This document shows, one piece after another, positions 35,346 to 46,590 of a stretch of 64,000 nucleotides of DNA. A program made the translations under genes and the position numbers. Origin of the DNA: Siphonodentalium dalli (taxonomy: Eukaryota; Mollusca; Scaphopoda; Gadilida; Siphonodentaliidae); assembly GCA_032622095.1 (NCBI GenBank), contig CP136067.1:76474705-76538704 (forward strand). The letters are read 5' to 3'. Within the stretch, counting starts at the first letter, position 1. The number at the start of each line of letters is the position of its first letter. The notes under the pieces were generated by a model that had not been told where the DNA came from, did not search any database, and was given only the letters and a program-made list of their open reading frames with translations.

Positions 35346-36119
35346 TAATAATAAATATCACCTCACAAATAATTAATAAATTAAAAACGCTCTTTATATG
35401 TCATTTGCTTCACAATTTGTATCATTTGTATGATTTGGTAACAAACTTAAATCCATTCTTCATCAAATGAGACAAACTGTTAACATTAAACACTAACTCT
35501 GGATAAGAAAATCAATACAGTGGATACAGTCTGAAAAAAACAACAATTTCTCATACGGGTATCATAATTGCTTATATCTGCTAGACATTTTCAACCCCCA
35601 ATGGCCCCCGATGACGGCCATTTTGGACATATTTGAAACATGGTGTCACTTTAATTTCTGACAACAAAGAGTATTATGTGACATTAAGTAATACAAGGCT
35701 AGGTGATTTCATTTATTAAATTATTTATACCAAGTTAGGCCCCATTTGGACTATCAAGTTCGGATTTTAATTATTTTTACAACATTTTCCTCTGGTTGCT
35801 ATGGGCATTTTTCAATAAAACTAGTGTATAACATTCTTTAGTCATAAATTATTGGTTCATATTTCTTAATTGCAATTAACTAAACACATCAGAACCTCCA
35901 TGAACCTGTTTGATCCTGTTTCATAGCCCAGAAATATATATTTCCCATTATAACTATCCGTTGCTATGGCGAAAACAGATGCATAGCAACCGTTGCTAAG
36001 GGGGACTTAGAAGGTTGTCTCCCAATCTTAAAATGATCAGCAAGGTATCATGTACTTATGTACCAAATTTCATGCTTTTATAAAAAAAAGTGCAATTTTG
36101 GACTTAATCGCCTGGACTA
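35340..36119 (-). repeat. right inverted end of the 4.8-kb transposon
   Basis: Complement of 31308-31880 with indels. It contains a near-palindromic CATAGCAACCGTTGCTAAG and, just outside it, CGTTGCTATGGCG, an X-box-like word. Confidence 0.75.
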
Positions 36120-36239
36120 AAATAAGAGAGTTCCTATTTGGAATATTCTTTCTGTTATCCTTGGCAATGATTAAAATTACAGAAAGGAGTTATCAAATAT
36201 TTAACATAATTTTTGGAAAAAAAACCTCTAAGTTGGAGA

Positions 36240-39200
36240 GCGTATGTACATGGTTATAAATGTGATACAATATGTATATACAAAGTTACTATTGTCTGTC
36301 ACTTGAGTTCATAGCTCACGGAAAGAGAATCCATATATATGAGGTATATGTATATTGCGGAGGATGGTTGGTCACAAACATCAAACCAGCGTCCAGCTAG
36401 TAGGCTTGTGCGTATGGGTTCTCCTCTGATGATACCACATATGCGGTACAGGAATCTTGATGTAGCAAGAATGATGTGATCTGTCGCTTGGGATATAAAG
36501 TTTGGTAGACACAATGATTTGCTTTTAAATAAGTACATTTGGATATGTTGACACGGGAGGCTATCCAGAAAAACATACGTTTGTATTCCAAATCGATCGA
36601 TGATGAAGTCCCAGTAATCATTCCTCATAGCCCATGCGAAGGTCGAGCTGCACAGGAACAGGGCGTGTGACATATCGCTATCATATGATACAGCACAAAG
36701 ATTACATATCATATTATTGGGATAAGTCGTTTTGTTTAAAAGGTGTTTCAGTTCGTATGTATATTTTGGGAACATTCTTAACATGCGCCGTGTGGACCAG
36801 CAGTTTGTTGATACTGAGTGAACACATCGGAATATCTCGAGATCACAATTGTTGCTAACCTCGGATGACCATTCCCGACTGTATACTGAGGTAACGCTCT
36901 CGTTGACTAGTTTTTTTCATGTCACCCTATCTGGGAAATAATCCGATACGAGGAAAGTTTCTAGGTGGTCTGCCAGGTGATATTTCTTCAGAAGGAGCGT
37001 GATATCGGAACTATATCCGGACATAGGACGATTGAATAGTCTGGAACAATATAGCTTGAACAGAAACAGTTTGAGTGGCACTCGATGGCCTTCTGGCACG
37101 TGCAGTAATCTTTCGAGAAAGCACAGCCTTCGTATGTTTATCTCGGATTCAAGTGGTTTGGTTCCCATTAGTCCCAGCGCTACATTCGTGTTCGTGCGAG
37201 TTGGTAGAGACTGTGCGTTAGTTATGCACGCACGGAATGAGCGTTCCATGCGTTGGTGGTCCGTTGCACTCATATCTGGTAGAATTTCACAACCATAAAG
37301 GGCGTTTGGGAGAACAACGCATTTTAGTAATTTTTGGAGAGTCTGTGGAGTAGCCTTTCTTAGAAGACTACGCCCAGTCAGGCCGAAATATGTCCTCATC
37401 AACCGTTCTGCAACAAGAGAAGCACGCGTTTTTCCGTTATCGAATTTCGCCTGTTGAAGTCCTAGATGAACACATTCTGAGCTTTCCGGTAGTAGTTTGT
37501 CACCCAATTTCCAAGTCCTATTTTGAAGTTCATGTTTCGTTAAAAACCACCACTGTACTTTTAGTTTCAGGAAAGTTAAAGCGCCATCGTTTGCTGTAGA
37601 CATAACACATATCAATGAGACTATCGAGGCCAGATTTCGTCAGCTATATCAGGGCGATGTCGTCGGCGGTCGTGGGCGAGGTGCAGGTAGTACCACCAAC
37701 TATCAGTCCGTGGCCGGAGTTTTGCAGCGATTCCAGAAGGTCGTTGATGTAGATAAAATATAGAAACGGTGATGTTACGGCCCACTGCCTTGTTCCTTGA
37801 CGTATCCGTAGTGGTTTAGATAGCTAGCCATTATATAAAACCTGGCTGGCACAATCCTCGTGCATGTTAGAGATAATGATTACATTTTACCATTCTATCC
37901 GCATTCATGGAGTTTTAGTAAAAGACCGTCATACCAGACCCGATCGAAAGCCTTTTGAGAGTCAAGGAAGAAGATATAAGTCCTCGAATGTAGATCATTG
38001 GCATAGCTTATGCATTCCTGTAAAATGAACGACGTCATTAAACAACTGACTCCTTTTTGAAAGCCATCTGCTGAATAATGTGCTTGATAGGAAACGGTTC
38101 AGTATGACACATTCGAATACTTTATATATGATGGGCATGAGTGTTATTGCACAATAACTGTCGGGCAGATGTTTCGGCTTTGGATCTCCCTTATAGAGAG
38201 GTGATGATGCCCGATTTGAGTTCCACGCGCGGGGATCCACTCGCAACATATGAATCCATTGAATAAAACACATAACAATTTTGATATTCACTCAGGGGCA
38301 AAGATGAGATGCTCGTTCGTTATCTCATCACATCCACCGGCATTGTGTCTCTTCAATGATTTAATTACGTTGGTGACCTCTGCTACAGACACCTGTTCGC
38401 AGAACATGTCACAAGCGAATAGATTATGCCGGGGATCGAACAAATCTTTGACGTTTTGTTTCACAAAATGTTCAAAGCGTGGGTCTTCATGTGGCAAAGG
38501 TGTGTAGAGCTCTTCGAAGTAGCGTGCCCAGCCATCAAATATGAGGCTCGGATTGCGTTGCGGCACGTTATTAAATGTCATAGAACACGCGATGTTTGTC
38601 TTTGGGGCATCTGCATTGAGTTTCTTCCAAAATCGCGTTTGATCCGTGCAAGCAAACTATTCCAAATCTTCTTGCACTTTGGTATCATGATCGCGGACAG
38701 CGTTACGGAATACTCGCCTGAAGTTACGTTTGGCAGTTTTGTACTGAACATAAGAAGATCGGTCGCAACTGAATGGTCTGCCGTCTGATATCCATTCGGT
38801 GCGCCATATTTGCACACGATTTTTAAATGCGCTGAGTTCATTATTCCAGAATGGTTTGGTATATTTTTTGCGACATTTATTTGGCATAGCAATGTCTGAT
38901 GATTGCAGCAACATTTGGACTATATCACTTTATAGTTGAGTTATCTCTTCATGTGTGGTCAAGCAATCGGATGTTGGAATCGGACAGAGAATTCTTACAG
39001 CAGCATGGTAAGTATACATGTCGATTTTCTCCCAGACTACTGTCGATCTTGTAGGACGGGTTTGAAAAAGTACGTCATCTGTTGTTGGTATGAAGATATT
39101 ACATGTCACTGGCAAATGGTTTGATGTGTTCATTGAATGATCGTCGATGATTCGAATATCAGATGAGCGGTCCATCAAACCGAACTGCACAAGTATATGA

Positions 39201-39868
39201 TCTATGAGCGTTGGCATTGCTATAGCTGAGAATGGACAAAACGAATATGTGGGACCTGTGCACCTCTCGTCACACGATACAGAGAATGCTTCCAGATGGT
39301 CCATAACGTTTTTTAGAAGATGTGATCTGACTGTGTGGCTCTCTTGAATTGTTCGGTGCATGTCACGCTTTGAAGGTATGTGTGCATTAAAGTCACCTAT
39401 GACTACAACTGGTCCACTTTGCAGAAAGAGCGTAACGCGGTTGTCTAGATTCTCGAGACACTCTTTATAATGAGAGTCACTATGGTTTGTACTCGGTAGG
39501 TATACTTGTACAATGATGATTCGACTACCGGAATCAAGATGTATTTGTACTGCATCTAATCGATCGTCGGGAGTGTCCAGTACGACGCATTTGTTTATAA
39601 TATCCTTTCGAGTGAGAATGGCAACACCGTCTCGTGTGAATGTCCCACCAGATGACGTTGATATTGTTCTTCCCGGTTTCCCGACACTACTGTATTCGTT
39701 AGAAATTGTATTCAGGAAGCTCAAATTTTCCTGATTTAGCCAATGTTCTGAGATGCCGATGATATCGTAGACACTGGACTGAAGTAAATGTGTCAAGTAT
39801 GCGGACGTTGAAATAGCACCAGTTGCATTCCATGTAAGAATTTTAATGTTAGCCATATTTGCTGTCAT
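36240..39868 (-). pseudogene. LINE A ORF2 (endonuclease, RT, C-terminal Zn motif), nearly full length
   Basis: The likely start is the Met at 39868 (MTANMANIKILTW), overlapping the ORF1 stop. The endonuclease (to about 39060) shows KILTWNATG, ISEHWL, VVVIGDFNAH, IDHILV and DDHSMNTSNHLPV, matching the APE active-site blocks. An in-frame TAA at 38930 follows. The pre-RT and RT regions continue in several frames: PFWNNEL, WARYFEELYTPL, NAGGCDEITNEH, YCAITLMPIIYKV, FLDSQKAFDRVWYDGL near 37945, SPFLYFIYINDLLES, then catalytic PTTADDIAL near 37680. The thumb and post-RT part (36917-37615) includes CVHLGLQQ and LYGCEILPDM. The last piece (36299-36784) has HLLNKTTYPNN and CNLC...HALFLC. Six or more lesions make it dead. 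A short 3' UTR probably runs to about 36240. TADD in place of YADD is shared by family A. Confidence 0.85.
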
Positions 39869-40845
39869 TTTGGTCTCGATTTGGAGGAACACTCGACCAT
39901 GGGCGGAAATGAATTCCCTTTGGCCAGAAGTTGGCAGTATGTAACGTTTTGACATCATCTGCGAACACATGTATACGTGCTGACTGTGTACCCCGTCGGG
40001 TACTCGACACTAAACGAACGAAAGTCGTTACGACACAGTTCTGCTCGAAGTGATTCCAAACGTCATCGTCTTTGCATTTCATAGATATGCCACTGATGAA
40101 AAACTTGCGCGTTCGTCTGTGTTTTTGGGGAGCACAAACAAAACCGTCCCCGGTATCTGATTGATCGTCGCACGGGTATGGGCGTTCGCCTCGTTGGTAC
40201 TGATGTTCGTCTGACGATCTGACGGTATGGCTTATGAGTTGGTTCCACTATGGGCAGTCTTGAAGGGTCACCTGTCGATTGTTCGGGATGCAATATCACA
40301 TCTATACTGTTCAATTCGCCTTTATAACTTGGCTGTTGTGTCATTGATGTACGTGTGCCATATGGGCGTGAGCCTGCTATCGGTGAATTATTTGTTGGGA
40401 GATCATACACATGTGAGGTAGCTTTATCTGTACCACATGCTGTGCTGTTATCGTGCGAATTCGTGGTACTGTTCGAGTCACCTGACTGGATGTCACTCGG
40501 GTCGGTCTGTAATCCGACAGCCGAGTTTGGTGGCACAGGTTGTGGAAGGCTGTCGTCGCCTTTTTCGTGTTGGCGAGTTGTGGAAGATAAATACTTTTTA
40601 GAGAAGGATTTTGGTGTCAAATTCGAGTTCATGCTGAGACCTTCACCAAAGTTAACTGACACGGACGGGATTGGCGTGTCTGAAGCGACGTGTTCCTTAA
40701 TTGCGTAGCAGACATTGCACTGTGTAGGAACTGTTACATCGGAAGTCGTTCTATCGCCGGTTTGTGATGGTTCTTGACTGATTTGTGACGGTTCTTGCTG
40801 AACGAAATTATACATTTTCACGACTTTTTGACAGTTAAAACGCAA
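39849..40845 (-). pseudogene. LINE A ORF1 (RNA-binding/nucleic-acid-binding ORF1p)
   Basis: Two overlapping frames. Residues 1-260 (40845-40063) are Ser/Thr/Gln/Pro-rich and low in structure, with a CNVCYAI pair of cysteines. After a +1/-1 shift near 40075 the frame continues (40082-39849) with DDVWNHFEQNC, VRLVSSTRRGTQSARIHV and FWPKGIHFRPW, the compact C-terminal domain typical of ORF1 proteins of Jockey/CR1-like LINEs. The stop codon (39849-39851) overlaps the first codons of ORF2, the usual arrangement for coupled translation. A single frameshift separates the two parts, so the copy may be relatively young despite the damaged ORF2. Confidence 0.75.
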
Positions 40846-40860
40846 TTTTGAGGCATCTAG

Positions 40861-41374
40861 GTGATAATTCGATTAGTTATTTTCGATCCCATCACAATCT
40901 GTGGCACCAATGAGTGTGTCAATAACGAAACTTTCATTGTGCGAGTCATAACAACGACAAAAACCGCGAATTTTGATAATTGTTTGGGTTCTCTCCTGAT
41001 CGAGTCGGTTCTCTCCCCATTTAATCGTTCTATACGGGTAACACTGTGGCTAATATTTGCCATGGTACATGGTTCAAACTGCCAATTTTGTGAAAGTATA
41101 CAAAGATAAACACAACAAACTATGCATTAAGTTGAAATTTGCACCACTTGTCATTAATTTCGATGAATTACACTGCCTTTCTATGCTTATCCAATAAGCT
41201 GTGTTACGCCTATCAAAATTCACAAGTCGCCAGCTAGTTTGAAAAATAACGCGTTTTGCAGGCCCGACATTTCCATGAGTCAACAGCCGGTTAACAATAG
41301 GGAAATTTCATTGCGCTGGACTTCGTAAAGCGTGAGCGTAGACGGGATATATAGAGTTATCTGTCTTGTATTTT
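40861..41374. other. probable LINE A 5' untranslated region and flank
   Basis: Upstream of ORF1 on the minus strand. An 82-codon plus-strand and a 68-codon minus-strand frame overlap here but neither looks like a known protein. The 5' boundary of the LINE is not visible. Confidence 0.4.
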
Positions 41375-41930
41375 ATCTATTATATATTTTGGAACTTCTG
41401 TCTGTATGTATTTATTTGTGTTATAGACTCGAAAAACTGCTCGACCGATCCGACTCAAATTTGGTGTGTAGGCCTACTTTGATCCGGGGAACAATATGGG
41501 CGGGTCCAATTCCACGTGCGTCCGTGTCCTTGGCCTTGACCTCGCTCAAATACGCTCATATGGGCATGTTTCTGGACCTCGACCGATCCCACTCAAATTT
41601 GGTAGCTGGTTCTACTTTGATCACGGGAACAATATGGGCGGGTCCAATTTCACTTGCGCCCGTGTCCTTGACCTTGACCTCGATCATATACGCTCATATA
41701 GGCATGTTTCTGGACTTCGACCGATCCGACTCAAATTTGGTATAATGTAGGCCTACTTTGATCGCGGGAACAATATGGGTGGGTCCAATTTCACGTGCGA
41801 CCATGTCCTTGACCTTGACCATATTCGCTCATATAGGCATGTTTTCGGGCTGATCGAACAATAGTTTGCCCAGGCGGAGACGATCACGATCCCTAAATAG
41901 CCCGGATGAAGAGAGGGCACATCGGCTAGT
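41375..41930 (+). repeat. R3 family element with ~138-bp units
   Basis: The left end is ATCTATTATATATTTTGGAA, then a short TATG-like tract and GTTATAGACTCGAAAAACTG. Three units of about 138 bp follow, with GACCGATCC anchors near 41443, 41580 and 41719. Each includes GGGAACAATATGGGCGGGTC and TGTCCTTGACCTTGACCTCG-like blocks, with a partial fourth from about 41830. It ends near CATCGGCTAGT (41930). The unit frames produce open reading frames of 84 and 137 codons that are repeat artefacts. CTAGT at the 3' end would be compatible with a Helitron terminus, but no other Helitron feature was established. Confidence 0.75.
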
Positions 41931-42205
41931 GTTGTCTATTTTCGTAGACGTATTTTACTCAACAAAAAGCCAAAAATATGACGTTAAAAGTTAGTTGACA
42001 CCCATACAATGCTCTGATTACGCAGTTTATGAAGTTTATGTCGGGCATCCGCTTGCTGGATGCTGATTATCTAGGTTAAATTATAGAATTCTAGAATATG
42101 CAGCTAATACAGCATATACAAGCACGATAATCTTCCATTCAATCATATTTTAGATTGACTATGGATCTCTGATTTTTTAATAGAAGATATAAAAAAGCAA
42201 AGAAT
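41931..42205. other. no recognised feature
   Basis: Unique AT-rich flank of the R3 element. Confidence 0.35.
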
Positions 42206-42312
42206 CCTACAGTTACAAATATTATTATATGGATGTTAAACCTTTGGTTACTAAATGCGCTGTAATGAGAATTGACTTGAATCCTATTGATTAATTTGTA
42301 GGAATGCTCAGG
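42206..42312 (+). repeat. ~107-bp direct repeat, copy 1
   Basis: Contains ACAAATATTATTATATGGAT, then GACTTGAATCCTATTGATT and GTAGGAATGCTCAG. It recurs at 43312-43420 with few differences. G-rich tracts (42321-42420) follow it. Confidence 0.8.
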
Positions 42313-42815
42313 GGGGGCCGGAAAAAAACTGCGGGACACAACGTACCGGGGGTGGGGGGGGGGTACATAGGCGTCAAAAATTTACACGTAAATTTTTTCC
42401 TTATTCATTTAGGGGGGGGGTTGTCGGAAAAAAATTGCATGTAATTTTTTTCCAAATATGTATTTTCAGACTCACAACTTCAATTTTCTCTCATTTTATA
42501 GAATATGGATTAACCTTAATATCCAAATAATATATACATGAGTAGTACAATCCACCTAAAACAATTTTGGATAACCACTGTCTTGGTTTACATGTGATAT
42601 TGACCCCATTAACCCTCTTAATAATGCCGACTATGTCAGTGTCTACCAGTCGAATGCAGAATTCTACCCTGCGATCGCTTAGCTGGCAAATTTTTAGTGC
42701 AGAACTATCCCATGTATTCAGGGGCGTGGGAAACGGGGGGAGCAAGGGGGTATTTACCCCCCCCCCAATATTTTCCAAAGGTTAGTAAAAATATTTGGCA
42801 AACTAATGAAGTGGT
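42313..42815. other. G-homopolymer tracts and unique sequence
   Basis: Runs of eight or more G at about 42353-42363 and 42412-42420, and of C at about 42759-42768. The two G runs each precede a similar GTAAATTTTTTCC / GTAATTTTTTTCC word. No gene. Confidence 0.5.
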
Positions 42816-43035
42816 GGGTGGCTATACCTATATACTTGTGCCTGCGGCGCATAAGATACTATGGGAGACGGGATAGGGTGGTGGGTGGCTATACCTATAT
42901 ACTTGCACCTGCGGCGCATAATATACTATGGGAGGCGGGATGGGGTGGTGGTGGCTATACCTATATACTTGTGCCTGCGGCGCATAATATAGGCTACTAT
43001 GGGAGGCGGGATGGGTGGCTATACCTATATACTTC
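42816..43035 (+). repeat. minisatellite, ~58-66-bp unit, four copies
   Basis: The units read GGGTGGCTATACCTATATAC, then TTG, then a CCTGCGGCGCATAATATACT-like block, then ATGGGAGGCGGGAT. Four starts are visible near 42820, 42882, 42947 and 43012; the last is truncated after ATATACTT. Confidence 0.85.
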
Positions 43036-43311
43036 AATAAAGTCTGCTGTTGTCAGAAAATAATGACATTGACACATATTTAAAGATGTACTGTATTTAC
43101 AACCTAGTCATTCCATCTATAGCCTACCAGCTGACAGCTGTTTCTGGTGATTTATGTGACAATATAATTTATAGAAATTCCATTTTCTGTTTATCACTTG
43201 GCCATTCCTGGTCTTGCAAGCTTCTTCTGTGTCTGCAGTTTTTTTCCGCCCCCCCCCCTGGAATGCTTAGTTATTAAGTTCAACAAACAGTAACATATAA
43301 AAAAGAGAAAA
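43036..43311. other. no recognised feature
   Basis: Unique sequence with a C tract at about 43250-43258 just before GGAATGCTTAGTTATTAAG, a diverged echo of the direct repeat that follows. Confidence 0.4.
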
Positions 43312-43420
43312 GAATCATGCAGTTACAAATATTATTATATGGATGTTAATTCTTTGGTGACTAAATGTGCTATAAAGAGCAGCGACTTGAATCCTATTGA
43401 TTCATTTGTAGGAATGCTCA
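43312..43420 (+). repeat. ~107-bp direct repeat, copy 2
   Basis: Second copy of 42206-42312, continuing with GCTATTAAATTCAACATGCA, which also echoes 43266-43290. Confidence 0.8.
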
Positions 43421-44478
43421 GCTATTAAATTCAACATGCAGTAACAGATTGTTTGAATTATTAGCTAAACATTCATACAAATGAATCATTAAAAATTAGT
43501 GTTATGTGTGACTGAACCTGGCTATTATAAGGCACATTATTATTCCTCGCTACTAACGTGTAAAGTGAGCAGGGACGTGGCTGGAGGGAATCCAATGTTG
43601 GGGCGTCCACCTTGGAATTTCCAACCGCACCACCCCCTTGAAACAGACCAAACTCATGCACAAGGCCTGGGCTTTGGTTTTCCCCAACTGCATGACACAT
43701 TAGAGCTCTAGATTGTATACCATTCTGAAGTGAATTGATCAGTAGCCTTTGATTGGCCACCATGCAAACCGGGGGAGAAACTCAGGATACATGGGCCCAG
43801 TGAGAACGTGTGGATATCTGAACCTGAAAATTGCAAAAAACTACTAGACTGGCTTCAATATTCCCAAGTGTTGGAAGTTTCCAACCCTCAAGATTGGAAA
43901 TGTTCCCAACAGATGGAGAGAGAGATCATTTATTTTGCAAAAGAGCATACATTATTTAATACAAAGCATACTAATTAAATGGAATTATATTATTGTCCAT
44001 TAAACCAGTTTCTTGCCAATGGGGGGGGGGGGTAAATGTGATATAGAAAACTAGATCCCACCTGCTCCCTACTTCATGTTCACCCATCATGAGTTTTGGA
44101 TCAACTCTAAAGAAGAGGTGTCCATTTGTATATGTCAAATATGGTTGATTACATGTTTAAAGTGTAGGAAAGTATGCAAATGTTAGTCTAAAAACGACAA
44201 AATCCCCACTATTAAATTGTTGTCAAATCAAATTAAGAGAACAATTTCAACATATTGTTGGTGTTAAATTTCAAACCAATCTATTGTAAGATAAGAAATT
44301 TGTAACTGTTGAACATTTTGACAAAAGTTGGGGATAGACACCAATTATATAAGCACCCCCTCCCCAAGTCCCCCCCCCCACCACCACAATCACGTCATAA
44401 CCTATCAATGATTCAGTTGAACGTGATTTCATAAGTTATATTCATGTCTGGGCGACAAACATGTGTAAATGTCCCTCA
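43421..44478. other. no recognised gene
   Basis: Unique AT-rich sequence with G/C homopolymers near 44020-44032 and 44372-44381. The short frames on both strands lack any family resemblance. It is the left flank of the giant palindrome. Confidence 0.4.
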
Positions 44479-44484
44479 GGTGGA

Positions 44485-44720
44485 AGAAGAATAGGGGTCT
44501 CGTTACTCTCACATCTAAAAATAGAATCTTTGGGTCTAAAATTGGTTGTACTAAAATATTCCCAAAATATCAAAACCCAAAAAAAAAAAAATTCAAAAAT
44601 TTATTTTTTCCAAAAATTATTTTTTCCAAAAAATTTCCAAACTTCCAAATTATCAAAACCCCAAAATTTCCAAACTTCCAAATTATCAAAACCCTCAAAA
44701 TTATTTCTCCAAAAAAAGTT
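44485..44720 (-). repeat. terminal module M, left end
   Basis: The outermost part of the palindrome: ACGAGACCCC-type end, then TTTAGACCCAAAGATT, AATATTTTAGTACAACCAAT and a run of TTTGGAAATTTTTGG-like low-complexity sequence when read on the minus strand. The same module closes the right end (about 53700-53944) and appears once more inside at 48960-49130. Confidence 0.85.
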
Positions 44721-45678
44721 TAAATAAAAAATTTATAACGAGTTTTCGGTTTCTGATAATCTCGATATTAAAATGTCGAATGTTAAATTATTTGCGTGTA
44801 ATATCTGTCGTTATTTTTTTTTGTTCAAATATTTTTCATGAAATTATTAATCGATGTTTAGAAAATAGCTGTATTGGACATTGGGACCATCGATATGAAT
44901 GCATACATTCCAGTGTTTTATCGGACGCAGTTCATATAATTGTCATACCTGAAAATAGACACTATTACTTTTACATAAATAATAAAGAGTGTTTATTCTT
45001 TACTTCTCTCTATATGAAGTTATTGAGTATATGACAGTCGTGTATTATCGTGAATTATTGGAAGTATTGAGACTAACGGTCGAAAATTGTAATGTGAAAT
45101 TTCAACCCTCCAGAATGAATTGTTCGCTGTACACGCAATCACACACGCGACATTGGTCGTGTGTCACACCTTTGCTTTACCAAATGAATTATATTATTTC
45201 CCCGTTCACAGTTATATGGTATTCAGAAAACATATCGATTTAATGTCTGAACAAAACGGGTTAGTATCAATTAAGGTTGATAAACTGTGTCATTCACACG
45301 ATAATTAGTTAGCCAAAACATGCATACATATTACGTCCAGGACACTCAATTATAGAAATTGCTTTGATGACATTGTTATAACAACATTACGTAATAACCC
45401 CTTATCACTCCAGTCACACTTACGATCATATACCGAAACTACAGGTAGCACCGATGATGTAACATTATATCACTGCTATTGTACCAATGATAGGTTCAGA
45501 CATGTTCCATGTTTAGAAAAATAGATAATCTGCAGGTGTTCACTTGACAAGAGATTTTGTACACTCAATCACAGACCAACGTGATAATACCAGCATCAAA
45601 TTCGATCACCAATAGATTTGACTGTGGAATGTAATGACCTTTAACTTATTTATCGATCTAAAGGGACACTCATTATGA

Positions 45679-45957
45679 ATGAATGTTAACAATACAAGCG
45701 CACGAATGAAGAGCGTTGAACATATACGAAATTACTACACGAATGAATTGAACCTTGAAATTTATATTTCACATCTTACCAACAACAGCTACAGACATAA
45801 TCATAGTATTATACTGTCTTGCATGTACACACGCTATGACATCATTAAAGGCGGACAATCCACTCACGGTGTGACAACAGATACGGACATAGGCATAGTG
45901 TTATACAGTCTTCTATGTACCCACGCTATGACACCATTAACGTACATTGGATGTTAG
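45679..45957 (+). repeat. outer copy of the 275-bp-type monomer, left arm
   Basis: A variant monomer that includes the GGCGGACAATCCACTCACGG segment. It encodes a chance 92-codon frame. Mirrored at 52464-52742. It is separated from the main array by the TTGCTCAT minisatellite. Confidence 0.85.
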
Positions 45958-45986
45958 GTATATGACTCTTGAGTATGCACCAATCA

Positions 45987-46590
45987 ATGAGCAAATGAGC
46001 AAAAAACTGAGCAAATGAGCAAAAAATGAGCAAATGAGCAAGAAAATGAGCAAATGAGCAAGAAAATGAGCAAATGAGCAATAAAAATGAGCAAATGAGC
46101 ATAAAAATGAGCAAATGAGCAAGAAAATTAGCAAATGAGCAATAAAAATGAGCAAATGAGCATAAAAATGAGCAAATGAGCAAGAAAATGAGCAAATGAG
46201 CAAGAAAATGAGCAAATGAGCAATAAAAATGAGCAAATGAGCAAAAAAATGAGCAAATGAGCAAGAAAATGAGCAAATGAGCAAATGAGCAATAAAAATG
46301 AGCAAATGAGCAAATAAATGAGCAAATGAGCAATAAAAATGAGCAAATGAGCAAAAAAATGAGCAAATGAGCAAGAAAATGAGCAAATGAGCAATAAAAA
46401 TGAGCAAATGAGCAAATAAATGAGCAAATGAGCAAGAAAATGAGCAAATGAGCAAGAAAATGAGCAAATGAGCAATAAAAATGAGCAAATGAGCAAAAAA
46501 AATGAGCAAATGAGCAAGAAAATGAGCAAATGAGCAATAAAAATGAGCAAATGAGCAATAAAAATGAGCAAACGAGCAAAAAAAATGGGC
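45987..46590 (-). repeat. TTGCTCAT minisatellite, left arm
   Basis: About 30 tandem units of roughly 20-21 bases built from GAGCAAATGAGCAA followed by TAAAAAT, GAAAAT or AAAAAAT. Unit lengths vary, so all three minus-strand frames stay open for 190-217 codons of hydrophobic CSFAHLLIF-type sequence. I regard these frames as repeat artefacts. Mirrored at 51831-52434. Confidence 0.9.

Larger units (their letters stand above)
31308..36119 (-). mobile_element. 4.8-kb DNA transposon with long inverted ends
   Basis: The termini are TAGTCCAGGCGATTA and its complement, with AAA on both outer sides (31305-31307 and 36120-36122) as a possible 3-bp target duplication. Inverted similarity continues inward for 570 bp on the left and about 780 bp on the right, with indels. 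Shared blocks include AAAGCATGAAATTTGGTACA, GATTGGGAGACAACCTTCTA, TTAGCAACGGTTGCTATGCA and CATAAAGAGCGTTT. A decayed minus-strand gene fills the middle (32641-35345). A short AAA duplication would suit Academ-type elements, but three A residues are weak evidence and no superfamily is claimed. Confidence 0.75.
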
